Below are positions 54,467 through 62,910 of a stretch of 64,000 nt of DNA, piece after piece. The stretch is taken from contig JADKGA010000002.1 of NCBI GenBank assembly GCA_016717165.1, forward strand, positions 496,001 through 560,000, read 5' to 3'. Positions within the stretch are counted from its first letter, which is position 1; each line of letters opens with the position of its first letter. Source of the DNA: Candidatus Lutibacillus vidarii. GTDB lineage: Bacteria; Actinomycetota; Actinomycetes; Actinomycetales; Dermatophilaceae. Made by a program: the position numbers and the translations under genes. Below the pieces are notes generated by a model that was given only the letters and a program-made list of their open reading frames with translations, ran no database searches and was not told the origin of the DNA.

Positions 54467-55719
54467 CAGCCGGCCTGCCCGTCGGTGACGTCGTCGAGGC
54501 CGAGCGCGGCGTCGTACACCCCCAACGGACGGATCTCGACCTGGTCTGCGGCCGGGAGCGGGCGGAGCAGGTCGGCCCGTCCACGGCGCAGCGCCTTGGC
54601 CGCGACCGCGTGCTCGAAGTCGGTGATGCTCCGGTGCTGGGCCCACACCCGTGCGTGGTCGGCCACGAGGGTCCCCTCGCAGGTCACCCACACCCGGTCC
54701 AGGTCGGCGTGGACCTCCACCCGGCGCCCGACCACGCCCGGGTGCACCGAGTAGTCGTTGGAGTCGACGCGGACGTAGTGGTCCCGCGGCAGCCGCGTCG
54801 TCGTGCGCCAGCCCACCTGCGGGGCGAGCGGCGGCAACGGCAGCATCGCCGCCCGGTCCGCGGCGACCCGGTCGTTCGGGGCGCAGCCCAGGACCCGCAT
54901 CCTGCGGGCGTTCGCGCGGGCCAGAAAGGTCGCGAGCTGGGTGTTGAAGTCCGCCGGCGAGGTGAACACCCGGCCGGGCAGGAAGGACCTCTCCAGGTAG
55001 TCGTGGAACCGCTCGAGCATCCCCTTGGCCTCCGGGTCGGCCGGTTTACAGATGTACACCGCGGCGCCGAGCACGCCCCGGAACGCCTGGCAGTGCCCGG
55101 TCAGCTCGGGCCTGCGGGCGCGCCACCGGCCCACCGCCCCCTCGCCGTCCCACACCAGCGTCTTCGGCACCCCCTGGAGCTGGGTCAACAGCAGCTGCCA
55201 CCAGCCCGCGTACAGGTCCTCGGCCTCGCGCGAGGGGATCAACACCGCGCCCGCGAACCGGGAGTAGCCGCTGACCGTGGTCATCACCGGCAGCCGCTTG
55301 GCTGTGCGGGCCTGCCCGTACCCGACCGTGAGCTCGATGTCGGGGAACCAGAAGTCGAACTGAGCCAGCTCGCCGGCCTCATAGGTCGTGCGGGACGCTG
55401 GGTCCGGCGGCAGGTACACCGGGCGCAACTCGGCCACCCGCGCCTTGAACACCGTCATCCCGCGCGTCCACCCGACCCGCTCGGCGATCACCGTGGCCGG
55501 CATCGTCGGAACCGCCTGCAGCTGCTCACGGATCCGCGGATCGAACGCATCGACCGCCGATCCCGCCGGCGCCCGCACGTACCTCGGTGGCCCCTCGGCG
55601 GCCAGCGCCGCACGCACGGTGTTGCGCGAGACGCCCAAAGTCCTGGCGATCATCTTGATCGGCAACTCCTCGGCCCGGTGCAACCTGCGGATCTCAGCCC
55701 AGTCCTCCACTGACAACAC
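54466..55719 (-). CDS. istA: IS21 transposase IstA
   Basis: 417-residue DDE transposase. A resolvase-like helix-turn-helix opens it (MIARTLGVSRNTVRAALA). The catalytic core has ELAQFDFWFPD with the first Asp, TLVWDGEGAVG with the second and EAKGMLERFHDYLERSFLPG with the Glu. The C-terminal Mu-type beta-barrel (DHYVRVDSNDYSVHPGVVGRRVEV) is intact. It is somewhat shorter than typical IstA (about 500), but no break is visible. The element may still be mobile. Confidence 0.94.
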   Translation of the reverse strand: MLSVEDWAEIRRLHRAEELPIKMIARTLGVSRNTVRAALAAEGPPRYVRAPAGSAVDAFDPRIREQLQAVPTMPATVIAERVGWTRGMTVFKARVAELRPVYLPPDPASRTTYEAGELAQFDFWFPDIELTVGYGQARTAKRLPVMTTVSGYSRFAGAVLIPSREAEDLYAGWWQLLLTQLQGVPKTLVWDGEGAVGRWRARRPELTGHCQAFRGVLGAAVYICKPADPEAKGMLERFHDYLERSFLPGRVFTSPADFNTQLATFLARANARRMRVLGCAPNDRVAADRAAMLPLPPLAPQVGWRTTTRLPRDHYVRVDSNDYSVHPGVVGRRVEVHADLDRVWVTCEGTLVADHARVWAQHRSITDFEHAVAAKALRRGRADLLRPLPAADQVEIRPLGVYDAALGLDDVTDGQAG

Positions 55720-55815
55720 TCCCGTCCTCCTGCCTCACGCCTGGTGAGGTCAGGATCTCGGAGGGGGTCAGATTTCGACCGTCGATACGGGGTCAGTTTT
55801 CAGGCGTCGCCGACA

Positions 55816-56075
55816 GCCCTCTTAAGCTCTCGAACCTCGGCCTGCAACTTCTTGATCGAGGCCGCGTCCTCACTCGTGGTCCCCGGCCGGCGACCCGAGT
55901 CGATCCCCGCCCGACGCACCCACTCGCGCAACGTGTCAGGCACCACCCCAACCTTCGGCGCGATCCTCCTCACCGCAGCGTTCAACGACAACGAGGGATC
56001 CTCACTCATCGCCTCCGCGACCAACCGTTGCGCCCGATCACGCAGCTCGTCCGGATACTTCCTTGGTGCTGGCAC
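55816..56075 (-). pseudogene. IS3-family OrfA, 5' fragment cut by IS21
   Basis: Starts with GTG as VPAPRKYPDELRDRAQRLVAEAM, has a helix-turn-helix (NAAVRRIAPKVGVVPDTLREWVRRAG) and the leucine-zipper-like KKLQAEVRELKRA. The IS21 element enters after KRA. The continuation NDILLAAS is at 53576-53605 and the last part FFARELDPRLPW with its stop is at about 50525-50565, beyond the recombinase element. OrfA is thus in three pieces. Confidence 0.88.
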
Positions 56076-56126
56076 AACTCCACCCTTCCGTGGAATCAGA
56101 CCGTCCACCAAACCCCGGGCGATTCA

Positions 56127-56333
56127 CTCATCGACTTCGCCGACGACTCCCGCCACGCCAGCCCATGGGCAGCCAAGGTCGACAACGACGCCATCGCCCG
56201 CGGCAAACGACACCCCCGCGCCGTCCGCATCCTGGCCCGAGCCTGGGTCCGCGTGATCTGGCGATGCTGGCACGACAACACCGCCCACAACCCCCAACTC
56301 CACGGAGGCGCCATGCAACTTCAAGCCGCCTGA
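56127..56333 (+). pseudogene. IS110-type transposase, C-terminal remnant
   Basis: 68 codons ending AMQLQAA, with DDSRHASPWAA, IARGKRHPRAVRILARAWVRVIWRCWHDNT. This matches the last part of IS110/IS902-type transposases as I remember them. The 5' part is missing because the IS3 element's right end abuts it. It lies 81 bases from the end of the aldehyde dehydrogenase gene. Confidence 0.7.
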
Positions 56334-56414
56334 GGTTGACCTAGGGAGTCTCATGAGACCACTGTGACAGCGACCCCCGACAACCCCGAGGACCAGCGCG
56401 GGGGTCCGGCCCGG

Positions 56415-57857
56415 TCAGCGGGCGATCTGCATGACGACAGCCTTCGGCTCGGTGAAGAACTCCCGGCTGAAGTTGCCGCCCTCCCGTCCGACGCCGGAGT
56501 CGCCGACCCCGCCGAAGGGGGTCCGCAGGTCGCGGATGAAGAAGCAGTTGACCCACACCGTGCCCGCCCGCAGCCGCGAGGCGACCCGGTGGGCCCGCGA
56601 GAGGTTCTCGGTGAAGAGCATCGCGTTGAGCCCGTAGCGGGTGTCGTTGGCCAGCCCGACGACCTCGTCCTCGGTCTCGAAGGAGTTGACGATGCAGACC
56701 GGACCGAAGATCTCCTCGCAGTACGGAGCGGCGTCGAGCCCGAGCCCGTCGATGATCGTCGGTCGGACCACCCACGAGCCGTCCTCGGCGACCCCTCCGG
56801 TGTGGATGGACCCGCCGAGCGCGCGCGCCGACTCGACATACGAGACGACCTTGTCGAAGTGCCGCTTGCTCGCCAGCGCCGAGAACCGGGTCGCCGGGTC
56901 GAAGGGGTCACCGATGGTCAGCTGCTCGGCGGCCGCGACGAAACGGCGGAGGAAGTCGTCGTAGATCGAGGAGTGGACGAACAGGCGCGACCCGGCGAGG
57001 CAGATCTGGCCGGCGTTCCGGAAGATCGCCTCGACCGCCCAGGAGACCGCGTTGTCGAGGTCGGCGTCGGCGAAGACGATATTGGCGCCCTTGCCGCCGA
57101 GCTCGAGCGAGACCGGCGCGAGGTGGGTGGCCGCTGAGGCCATGACCATCTTCCCGGTGGTCGACGAGCCGGTGAAGGTCACCCGGTCGACCCGCCAGTC
57201 GCCGGTGATCGACGACCCGGCCGGCGCGCCGTGTCCGTTGAGGACGTTGAGGACGCCAGGCGGGAAGCCGGCCTCGATGGCGAGCCGGCCGAGCATCGTC
57301 ACCGACGCGGGGGTGTCCTCGCTCGGCTTGATGATGCAGGTGTTGCCCCAGGCGATCGCCGGAGCGATCTTCCACGAGGCCATCATCAGCGGGAAGTTCC
57401 ACGGGCTGATCGCCGCGACGACCCCAGCGGGGCCGAACTCGCTGTAGGTGTGGTGTCCCGAGTCCATCGGGTAGACCTCGCCGCAGTGGTCGCGCTGGTG
57501 GTCGGCGAAGAACCGGAAGTTCCACACCGAGCGCGCGACATCGTGCTTGGCCTGCTCGAAGGGCTTGCCCATGTTCGTCGTGTCGAGCCGGGCGATGTCG
57601 TCGGTGTACCTCTCCATGAGGTCGCCGAGGCGGTGGATCGCCTTGGCCCGCTCGACCCGTCCCAGGCGCGGCCACGGGCCCTCGTCGAAGGCCTTCCGGG
57701 CGCTGGTGACGGCGCGGTCCGCGTCGGCCGCGCTGCCCTCGGCCGCCTGGGCCCAGACCTCGCGGGTCCACGGGTTCCACACGTCGAAGCGGCCGGCGTC
57801 GAGGGACTCGACCTCCTCGTTGTCGACGATATGCCCGAAGAACTGCAGGTCGCTCAT
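56415..57857 (-). CDS. dmpC: 2-hydroxymuconic semialdehyde dehydrogenase
   Basis: 480-residue NAD-dependent aldehyde dehydrogenase, oxidising the ring-cleavage product 2-hydroxymuconic semialdehyde to 4-oxalocrotonate. The catalytic Cys is in NAGQICLAGSR and the Glu in SLELGGKGANIVF; NAD is bound by FTGSSTTG. It is the last gene of the pathway operon. The gene symbol follows Pseudomonas usage by pathway context; other ALDH substrates are possible. Confidence 0.88.
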   Translation of the reverse strand: MSDLQFFGHIVDNEEVESLDAGRFDVWNPWTREVWAQAAEGSAADADRAVTSARKAFDEGPWPRLGRVERAKAIHRLGDLMERYTDDIARLDTTNMGKPFEQAKHDVARSVWNFRFFADHQRDHCGEVYPMDSGHHTYSEFGPAGVVAAISPWNFPLMMASWKIAPAIAWGNTCIIKPSEDTPASVTMLGRLAIEAGFPPGVLNVLNGHGAPAGSSITGDWRVDRVTFTGSSTTGKMVMASAATHLAPVSLELGGKGANIVFADADLDNAVSWAVEAIFRNAGQICLAGSRLFVHSSIYDDFLRRFVAAAEQLTIGDPFDPATRFSALASKRHFDKVVSYVESARALGGSIHTGGVAEDGSWVVRPTIIDGLGLDAAPYCEEIFGPVCIVNSFETEDEVVGLANDTRYGLNAMLFTENLSRAHRVASRLRAGTVWVNCFFIRDLRTPFGGVGDSGVGREGGNFSREFFTEPKAVVMQIAR

Positions 57858-57917
57858 GACGTCACCTTCGCTTGGTCTTTCTCGTATGTCGAACTCGGTA
57901 TGCCGGCCGGGGCTGAC

Positions 57918-58127
57918 CTAGCCGCGGGGATCGGCGCCGCCGCGGCGCTCGGCAATGGTGACGTCACCGGCGGCGAAGTGGGTCGCCGGGACCTCACGGA
58001 GGATGACGCGGACCGACTCCAGGGGTGCGTCGACGGCGTCGACAGCGGCCTGGGTCAGGGCGCTGACGAGGGTGCGCAGCTGGGCGGCGGAACGTCCTTC
58101 GACGAGGGTGACCTCGATAAGCGGCAT
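57918..58127 (-). CDS. dmpI: 4-oxalocrotonate tautomerase
   Basis: 69-residue small tautomerase that converts 4-oxalocrotonate to 2-oxo-3-hexenedioate. It begins MPLIEVTLVEGRS, and after Met removal Pro1 is the catalytic base; the conserved Arg pair lies in RTL and ESVRVILREVP. The ATG follows GAGGTGAGTGAGG; a GTG two codons upstream is possible but would hide the catalytic proline. Confidence 0.92.
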   Translation of the reverse strand: MPLIEVTLVEGRSAAQLRTLVSALTQAAVDAVDAPLESVRVILREVPATHFAAGDVTIAERRGGADPRG

Positions 58128-58129
58128 CC

Positions 58130-58915
58130 TCACTCACCTCCGTTGAGGTAGACCGAGCCGAGCGTGGAGAAGTGGCAGGCGACCGAGACGCCGGGAGGGG
58201 CGAAAACCGCGTCGGTCATGCCCCCGGTGAGGACGATCCAGCCCGCCTCGATGGCGTGGCCGCGGCGGGCCAGGTCGTTGGCGGCCAGCGCCAGGGCCTC
58301 GCCCGGGTGGCCCTGGACCGCGGCGCCGGTGGCGGAGTCGACGATGACCCCGTCGACCTCGACGAGCACGCCCTCCAGGGCGAGGTCCAGACCCGCGGGT
58401 GGGAGCCCGATCGGTCCGGTGACGAAGGCACCGGACGAGGCATTGTCGGCGGCGACGTCACCGGCGGTGAACCGGAAGTCGCGGTACCGGCTGTCGATGA
58501 CCTCTGCGCCGCCCCACACAGACTCGACGGCCGCCATCGCCTGGGCGCAGGTGACGCCCGGCCCCTCGAGCCGGCGGCCCATGACGAAGACGATCTCCGG
58601 CTCGATCCGCGGGTGGATCAGCCGGCCCTGCGGGACCGGGTCGCCGACCGGGAGGACCATCGCGTCGGTCAGCCAGGCGACGAAGGGGAAGTGGACGCCC
58701 ATTCGTTGCTGCTTGGCCCGGGAGGTCAGCCCGAGCTTGACCCCGATGAGCTTCTCGCCTCGGGCCAGCCGCATCGCCAGCGTGCGGTCCTGGATGCGGT
58801 AGCCGGTGTCGAGGTCCAGCTCGGGCCACTCGTCGGTGAACGGGGGCCGGTCCCGGCGCTCGTCCTCGCAGGCGAGCAGCTCGACCGCGACCGACTCCTC
58901 GGTCCACTGCGCCAT
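58130..58915 (-). CDS. dmpH: 2-oxo-3-hexenedioate (4-oxalocrotonate) decarboxylase
   Basis: 261-residue metal enzyme of the hydratase/decarboxylase family that works as a complex with the hydratase. GVKLGLTSRAKQQRMGV and HPRIEPEIVFVMGR (metal ligands Glu-Pro-Glu) are family signatures, and EVIDSRYRDFRFTAGDVAADNASS matches decarboxylase-type members better than the paralogue at 61.1-61.9 kb. The ATG overlaps the last base of the aldolase stop. The distinction from hydratase rests on similarity by memory. Confidence 0.85.
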   Translation of the reverse strand: MAQWTEESVAVELLACEDERRDRPPFTDEWPELDLDTGYRIQDRTLAMRLARGEKLIGVKLGLTSRAKQQRMGVHFPFVAWLTDAMVLPVGDPVPQGRLIHPRIEPEIVFVMGRRLEGPGVTCAQAMAAVESVWGGAEVIDSRYRDFRFTAGDVAADNASSGAFVTGPIGLPPAGLDLALEGVLVEVDGVIVDSATGAAVQGHPGEALALAANDLARRGHAIEAGWIVLTGGMTDAVFAPPGVSVACHFSTLGSVYLNGGE

Positions 58916-60053
58916 CAGCGCACCCCCATCCCCGCCAGGTCGCCCAGCTCCTGCTCCTGCTGGAGCTGCAAGGCGATGTCGATGATCATGTCCTCCTGGC
59001 CGCCGACGTACCCGTACTCGCCGACCTTCTGGAGGATGGCGTGGGCCGGGACGTTGTACCGGGCGGCGGCGCGCTCGGCGTGCAGGAGGAACGAGGAGTA
59101 CACGCCGGCATACCCCTGGGTGATCGACGCACGGTCCATCCACGGCAGGCGGGGATGAACGGGCGGACGACGTCCTCGGCGGCCGAGAGCACCTCACCGA
59201 GGTCGACCCCGGTCTTGATGCCCATCCGCTCGAAGGTCGCGGCGAGGACCTCGGTGGGGGAGTTGCCCGCCCCGGCACCGAGCGCGCACAGCGCCCCGTC
59301 GATCTGCTTGGCCCCGGCCTGGTAGGCCAGCACCGAGTTCGCGATGCCGAGGCTGAGGTTCTGGTGGCCGTGGAAGCCGACCTGGGCCCCGTCGCGGCCG
59401 ATCTCGTCGAGGACCGCCTGGATGCGCTCCTGGGCGTCGGAGAGGACCAGCGCGCCGGCGGAGTCGACGACGTAGACGCACTGGGCGCCGGCGTCGACCA
59501 TGATCCGGGCCTGCTGGGCGAGCATCTGCGGCGAAGCGCGGTGGCTGAGCATGAGGAAGCCGACCGTCTCCATCCCGAGCGCGCGGGCCTCCCCGAAGTG
59601 CTGGATCGACACGTCCGCCTCGGTGCAGTGCGTCGCGATCCGGGCCACCGAGGCGCCCATCTCGTGCGCCTTGTGGAGGTGGTGGACGGTGCCGAGGCCG
59701 GGGAGCATGAGGATGGCGATCTTGGCCTGGGTGGCCTCCTCGACGGCGGCCTTGATGAGCTGGAACTCGTCAACCTTGGAGAAGCCGTAGTTGAAGCTCG
59801 ACCCGCCGAGGCCGTCGCCGTGCGAGACCTCGATGACCTGGACGCCGGCCTTGTCGAGGGCGTGGACGACGCCGCGGACCTGCGCCTCGGTGTACTGGTG
59901 GCTCATCGCGTGCGAGCCGTCGCGCAGGGTCGAGTCGGTGATCCGCAGGTCGCGCTCGCCGCCCCCGGCGGGGGTGTGGGCGAGCACCTCGGTCTCGGTG
60001 ACCGGCGTCGTGACGACGGGGGCATCCTCGGGTCGGATGGTCATGTCACCCAT
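58915..60053 (-). pseudogene. dmpG: 4-hydroxy-2-oxovalerate aldolase with one frameshift
   Basis: DRE-TIM metallolyase, which splits 4-hydroxy-2-oxovalerate into pyruvate and acetaldehyde. The first 300 residues are intact: RITDSTLRDGSHAMSHQ, EVSHGDGLGG, HGHQNLSLGIANSV. After VVRPFIP the frame breaks at a GGGG run (about 59151-59154 on the plus strand). The other frame continues RLPWMDRASITQGYAGVYSS and YGYVGGQEDMIIDIALQL to a stop at 58915. One added base restores about 379 residues. Without the C-terminal helices the enzyme should not bind the acetaldehyde dehydrogenase that follows in the pathway. Confidence 0.88.
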
Positions 60054-60059
60054 GGCGGA

Positions 60060-61061
60060 TCAGACTCCTGCCTTCTCGGCGTCGGCGGCGACCGGGTCGG
60101 GACGCTCCCCGAGGTCGGCCGAGGACTTCCAGCTCGAGGCCACTCCGAGCCGGTGCGCGACCATGATGTCGCCGACCCGCGCGGCCGCCGCGGTGATGAT
60201 GTCGAGGTTGCCGGCGTAGTCCGGGAGGTAGTCGCCGCGGCCCTTGACCTCGATGGGGATGAACGCCCGCGCCATGCCCTGCCACTGCTCGCGGGCGTGG
60301 TCGAACTGGGGCTCGGCGCGCAGGTGGTAGCCGGGGACGTAGTCCTGGATGACCGCGACCATCCGGTGGATCGACTCCAGGATGCGGTCCTGCAGCGCTC
60401 CGGGCTCCCCGGCCTCGGCGGGCACGGCGCAGAAGACCGAGTTGCGCATCAGCATCGGCGGCTCGACCGGGTTGAGGATGATGATCGCCTTGCCCGTCTT
60501 CGCGCCACCGACCTTGACCACGGCGTCGGCCGTTGTCTCGGTGAACTCGTCGATATTGGCGCGGGTGCCCGGGCCGGCGGACTTCGACGAGACCGAGGCG
60601 ACGATCTCGGCGTAGGGCACCGGGACGACCTGGGCGACTGCGTTGACCATCGGGATGGTCGCCTGCCCGCCGCAGGTGATCATGTTGACATTGACCGCGT
60701 CGAGGTTGAACTCGAGGTTGACCGCGGGGCAGAGGTACGGGCCGACGGCCGCGGGCGTGAGGTCGACGGCGAGGATGCCGGCCTCGGCATACCGCGGGGC
60801 GTTGGCCTCGTGCGCCTTCGCCGAGGTGCACTCGAAGACGATGTCCGGCAGCTCGGACTGGCGCAACAGCCAGTCGACCCCCTCGTGGCTCGCCTCCAGC
60901 CCGACCGAGGCGGCCCGACGCAGCCCGTCCGAGGTGGGGTCGACGCCGATCATGTACCGCGGCTCGATGATGTCGCTGCGGCGCATCAGCTTGAACATCA
61001 GGTCGGTGCCGATATTGCCTGGTCCGACGATTGCTGCGGTGCCCTTGGTGCGGGTGCCCAC
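60060..61061 (-). CDS. dmpF: Acetaldehyde dehydrogenase (acylating)
   Basis: 333-residue enzyme that takes acetaldehyde by channelling from the aldolase and makes acetyl-CoA. The Rossmann motif is AAIVGPGNIGTDLM and the catalytic Cys130 is in VNMITCGGQATIPMV. RNSVFCAVPAEA and FDHAREQWQG are conserved. The GTG start lies one base from the stop of the hydratase gene; no ATG is suitably placed. Confidence 0.94.
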   Translation of the reverse strand: MGTRTKGTAAIVGPGNIGTDLMFKLMRRSDIIEPRYMIGVDPTSDGLRRAASVGLEASHEGVDWLLRQSELPDIVFECTSAKAHEANAPRYAEAGILAVDLTPAAVGPYLCPAVNLEFNLDAVNVNMITCGGQATIPMVNAVAQVVPVPYAEIVASVSSKSAGPGTRANIDEFTETTADAVVKVGGAKTGKAIIILNPVEPPMLMRNSVFCAVPAEAGEPGALQDRILESIHRMVAVIQDYVPGYHLRAEPQFDHAREQWQGMARAFIPIEVKGRGDYLPDYAGNLDIITAAAARVGDIMVAHRLGVASSWKSSADLGERPDPVAADAEKAGV

Positions 61062-61062
61062 G

Positions 61063-61854
61063 TCATGACTCCTTCGCGAAGCGGGCGGTGACGCTGCCGA
61101 GGCCGGCGAACGTCGCGGTGAAGGTGTCGCCCGGGGCGACCGGGGACATGGCGCACAGGGAGCCGGGCAGGACGACGTGCCCCGCCTCGAGGGTGGTTCC
61201 CATCGCGCCGACGGTGTTGGCCAGCCAGACCAGCGAGTTGAGTGGCGAGCCGAGGACCGCGCCACCGGCCCCGGTGCCGACGACCGTGCCATTGCGGTGG
61301 AAGGTCGCCCCGGCAAGGCGCAGGTCGACCGCGCCGATCTGGGTCGGGGTCGAGCCGAGGACGAGGGCCCCCGAGGACGCATTGTCGGCGACGGTGTCGA
61401 ACAGGCCGATCTTCCAGTCCCGGATCCGGCTGTCGACGATCTCCAGCGCGGGCAGGACGAAGTCGACGGCCGCGATCGCCTCCGGGACGGTGACGCCCGG
61501 GCCGCGCAGCGGCTTCTTCAGGACGAAGGCGACCTCGGGCTCGATCCGCGGCTGGAGGAAGCCGCTCATGGGGATCGGCATGTGCTCGAGGTAGAAGAAG
61601 TCGTCGAGCAGATGCCCGAAGTCGGGGTCCTTCACCCCGAGGAGGTTCTGCATCGCCGCGCTGGTCAGGCCCACCTTGTGCCCCTTGACCGTGCGCCCCC
61701 GACGCTGCAGCTCGGCCATCTGGAGGAGCTGGATCGCGTAGGCGTCCTCGAGGTCGATGTCCGGGTAGGTCGTTGTCAGCGGGTCGATGGGCTCCCTGGT
61801 GCGGTAGGCCTCCAGCAGCCGGTCGGCCGCCGCTGCCCGAGTGGCCGGGTCCAC
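61063..61854 (-). CDS. dmpE: 2-oxopent-4-enoate (2-hydroxypenta-2,4-dienoate) hydratase
   Basis: 263-residue metal-dependent hydratase forming 4-hydroxy-2-oxovalerate. GHKVGLTSAAMQNLLGV and QPRIEPEVAFVLKK with the Glu-Pro-Glu ligands are clear. EIVDSRIRDWKIGLFDTVADNASS is the family core. It is the first gene of the operon dmpE-F-G-H-I-C, about 135 bases after the IclR regulator gene, with a palindrome in the gap. Confidence 0.9.
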   Translation of the reverse strand: MDPATRAAAADRLLEAYRTREPIDPLTTTYPDIDLEDAYAIQLLQMAELQRRGRTVKGHKVGLTSAAMQNLLGVKDPDFGHLLDDFFYLEHMPIPMSGFLQPRIEPEVAFVLKKPLRGPGVTVPEAIAAVDFVLPALEIVDSRIRDWKIGLFDTVADNASSGALVLGSTPTQIGAVDLRLAGATFHRNGTVVGTGAGGAVLGSPLNSLVWLANTVGAMGTTLEAGHVVLPGSLCAMSPVAPGDTFTATFAGLGSVTARFAKES

Positions 61855-61946
61855 GCGCAGCTCCCTTCGTCGGTGCGCCGGTGGGGCACGGTGACGTGCT
61901 CCTCCTGCTGTGAACGGTATGCCGGTGCCCGCATCGACGTCTCGGA

Positions 61947-61965
61947 CGTTCCGCTGGAGCGAACG
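61947..61965 (-). promoter_or_regulatory. Possible IclR operator upstream of the pathway operon
   Basis: CGTTCCGCT and AGCGAACG form a near-palindrome about 95 bases before dmpE. Its size and GTTC/GAAC ends resemble operators of IclR-type regulators of aromatic pathways. No clear -10/-35 pair was found. Confidence 0.4.
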
Positions 61966-61990
61966 CCGCAGGTGGGAGGTGGTGCCTCAG

Positions 61991-62827
61991 TCAGCCGGCG
62001 GCCATGCGCGAGAGCTGGCGGGCCGCGGAGATGAGCAACCGGGAGGTGCGCTCGAGCTCTGGGCGAAGCACTAGGGTCGGGGCAGCGACCGAGATGGCGG
62101 CATATGCCTTCCCGGACAGGTCGCGCACCGGCGCCGCGACCGAGCTCATCCCGATGACCGCCTCGCCGTGGACGATCCCGACCCCGAGCCGCCGGGTGGT
62201 GGCAAGGGCCTGGTCGAAGTCGGCGGCGGTCCGGATGGTCATCCGGGTGCGAGGCGGGAAGCCGGCTCGGCGGCGGGCCTCGGCGAAATCGGGGTTGAAG
62301 GCCGCGATGACCTTTCCGGTGGCGGTGCAGTGGGCCGGGAAACGCCGGCCCATCGTCCCCATGACCCGCACCGAGTCCGGGCTGTCGAGGCGCTCGGCAT
62401 GGACGACGTCGGCACCGTCGGCCACGCCGAGGTGGACCGTGTGCCCGGTGACGGCCCGCAGCTCGCCGAGCATGGGCAGGGCCAGCTGGCGCAGCCGGAG
62501 CCTCGCCTGGGCCAGCTGGCCGAGCTCGAAGAGGTGCATGCCCAGGCGGTAGAGGCCGGACTCCGGGTTCTTCTCGGTCATCCCGCGGGAGCACAAGGTG
62601 GTGAGCAGCCGGTGTGCGGTGGACTTGGCGATGCCGAGCCGGCGGGCGATATCGGAGACGCCCAGCTCGTCGTCGACCGCGAAGCACTCCAGGACGTCCA
62701 GAGCGGTCGCCACGGACTTCAGTCCCTCGCCGGCGCCCCGTTCAGGGATCGGCTGCGGACGCTTGGGGGTCGTCACGCAGGAGACCGTACGCAGCACGTC
62801 ACTGGTGAGGGGGAGCGTCGCGGTCAT
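61991..62827 (-). CDS. IclR-family regulator 1
   Basis: 278-residue regulator encoded directly upstream of the catabolic operon and on the same strand. The winged helix (about 37-100) has LGVSDIARRLGIAKSTAHRLLTTL. The effector domain shows VHLGVADGADVVHAERLDSP and RFPAHCTATGKVIAAF. An N-terminal arm of about 30 residues precedes the fold. It probably controls the meta-cleavage genes in response to an aromatic compound or intermediate. Confidence 0.9.
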   Translation of the reverse strand: MTATLPLTSDVLRTVSCVTTPKRPQPIPERGAGEGLKSVATALDVLECFAVDDELGVSDIARRLGIAKSTAHRLLTTLCSRGMTEKNPESGLYRLGMHLFELGQLAQARLRLRQLALPMLGELRAVTGHTVHLGVADGADVVHAERLDSPDSVRVMGTMGRRFPAHCTATGKVIAAFNPDFAEARRRAGFPPRTRMTIRTAADFDQALATTRRLGVGIVHGEAVIGMSSVAAPVRDLSGKAYAAISVAAPTLVLRPELERTSRLLISAARQLSRMAAG

Positions 62828-62842
62828 CGGGTCCTCTCGAGG

Positions 62843-62856
62843 GTGACTGTTGTCAC
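62843..62856. promoter_or_regulatory. Palindrome between the divergent IclR genes
   Basis: GTGAC and GTCAC are perfect arms with a four-base TGTT spacer, 16 bases before the start of regulator 1 and 55 before that of regulator 2. The location suggests an operator for one of them. Confidence 0.45.
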
Positions 62857-62910
62857 GAGGCGGCCTTGCGGTGAATGGACAGTGGGGCCTGAGGGGACTT
62901 CAATCAATCC

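Larger units (their letters stand above)
53606..55815 (-). mobile_element. IS21-family element inserted in the IS3 orfA gene
   Basis: 2210 bp beginning TGTC and ending GACA, flanked by GCCCT on both sides (53601-53605 and 55816-55820). Both ends contain CGACGGTCGAAATCTGACCCC as inverted copies, which are repeated transposase-binding sites. The right end carries an additional partial copy (CTGACCCCGTATCGACGG). Excision restores the orfA frame KRA-NDILLAAS. Both transposition genes are intact. Confidence 0.92.
48110..56126 (-). mobile_element. IS3-family element carrying three other insertions
   Basis: The ends read TGAATCGCCC inward from both sides, with about 22 of the first 28 bases matching, which is typical of IS3 terminal repeats. 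The 8 kb between them is one IS3 element whose orfA and orfB are split by an IS30 element (48445-49894), a recombinase element (50566-53575) and an IS21 element (53606-55815). Subtracting these and one copy of each target duplication leaves about 1339 bp, the normal size of an IS3 element. No matching target duplication flanks the outer ends (CGG versus CTC). Confidence 0.85.

Noticed and set aside
53593..55815. IS21 left end at 53593 (TGTCGTTAG)
   Set aside because: Placing the end at 53606 gives TG...CA termini, a perfect GCCCT target duplication and restores the IS3 orfA frame; the 53593 choice gives none of these.
58915..59139. A separate 74-codon gene between aldolase and decarboxylase
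   Set aside because: Its product is the conserved C-terminal part of 4-hydroxy-2-oxovalerate aldolase; one added base joins it to the upstream frame.
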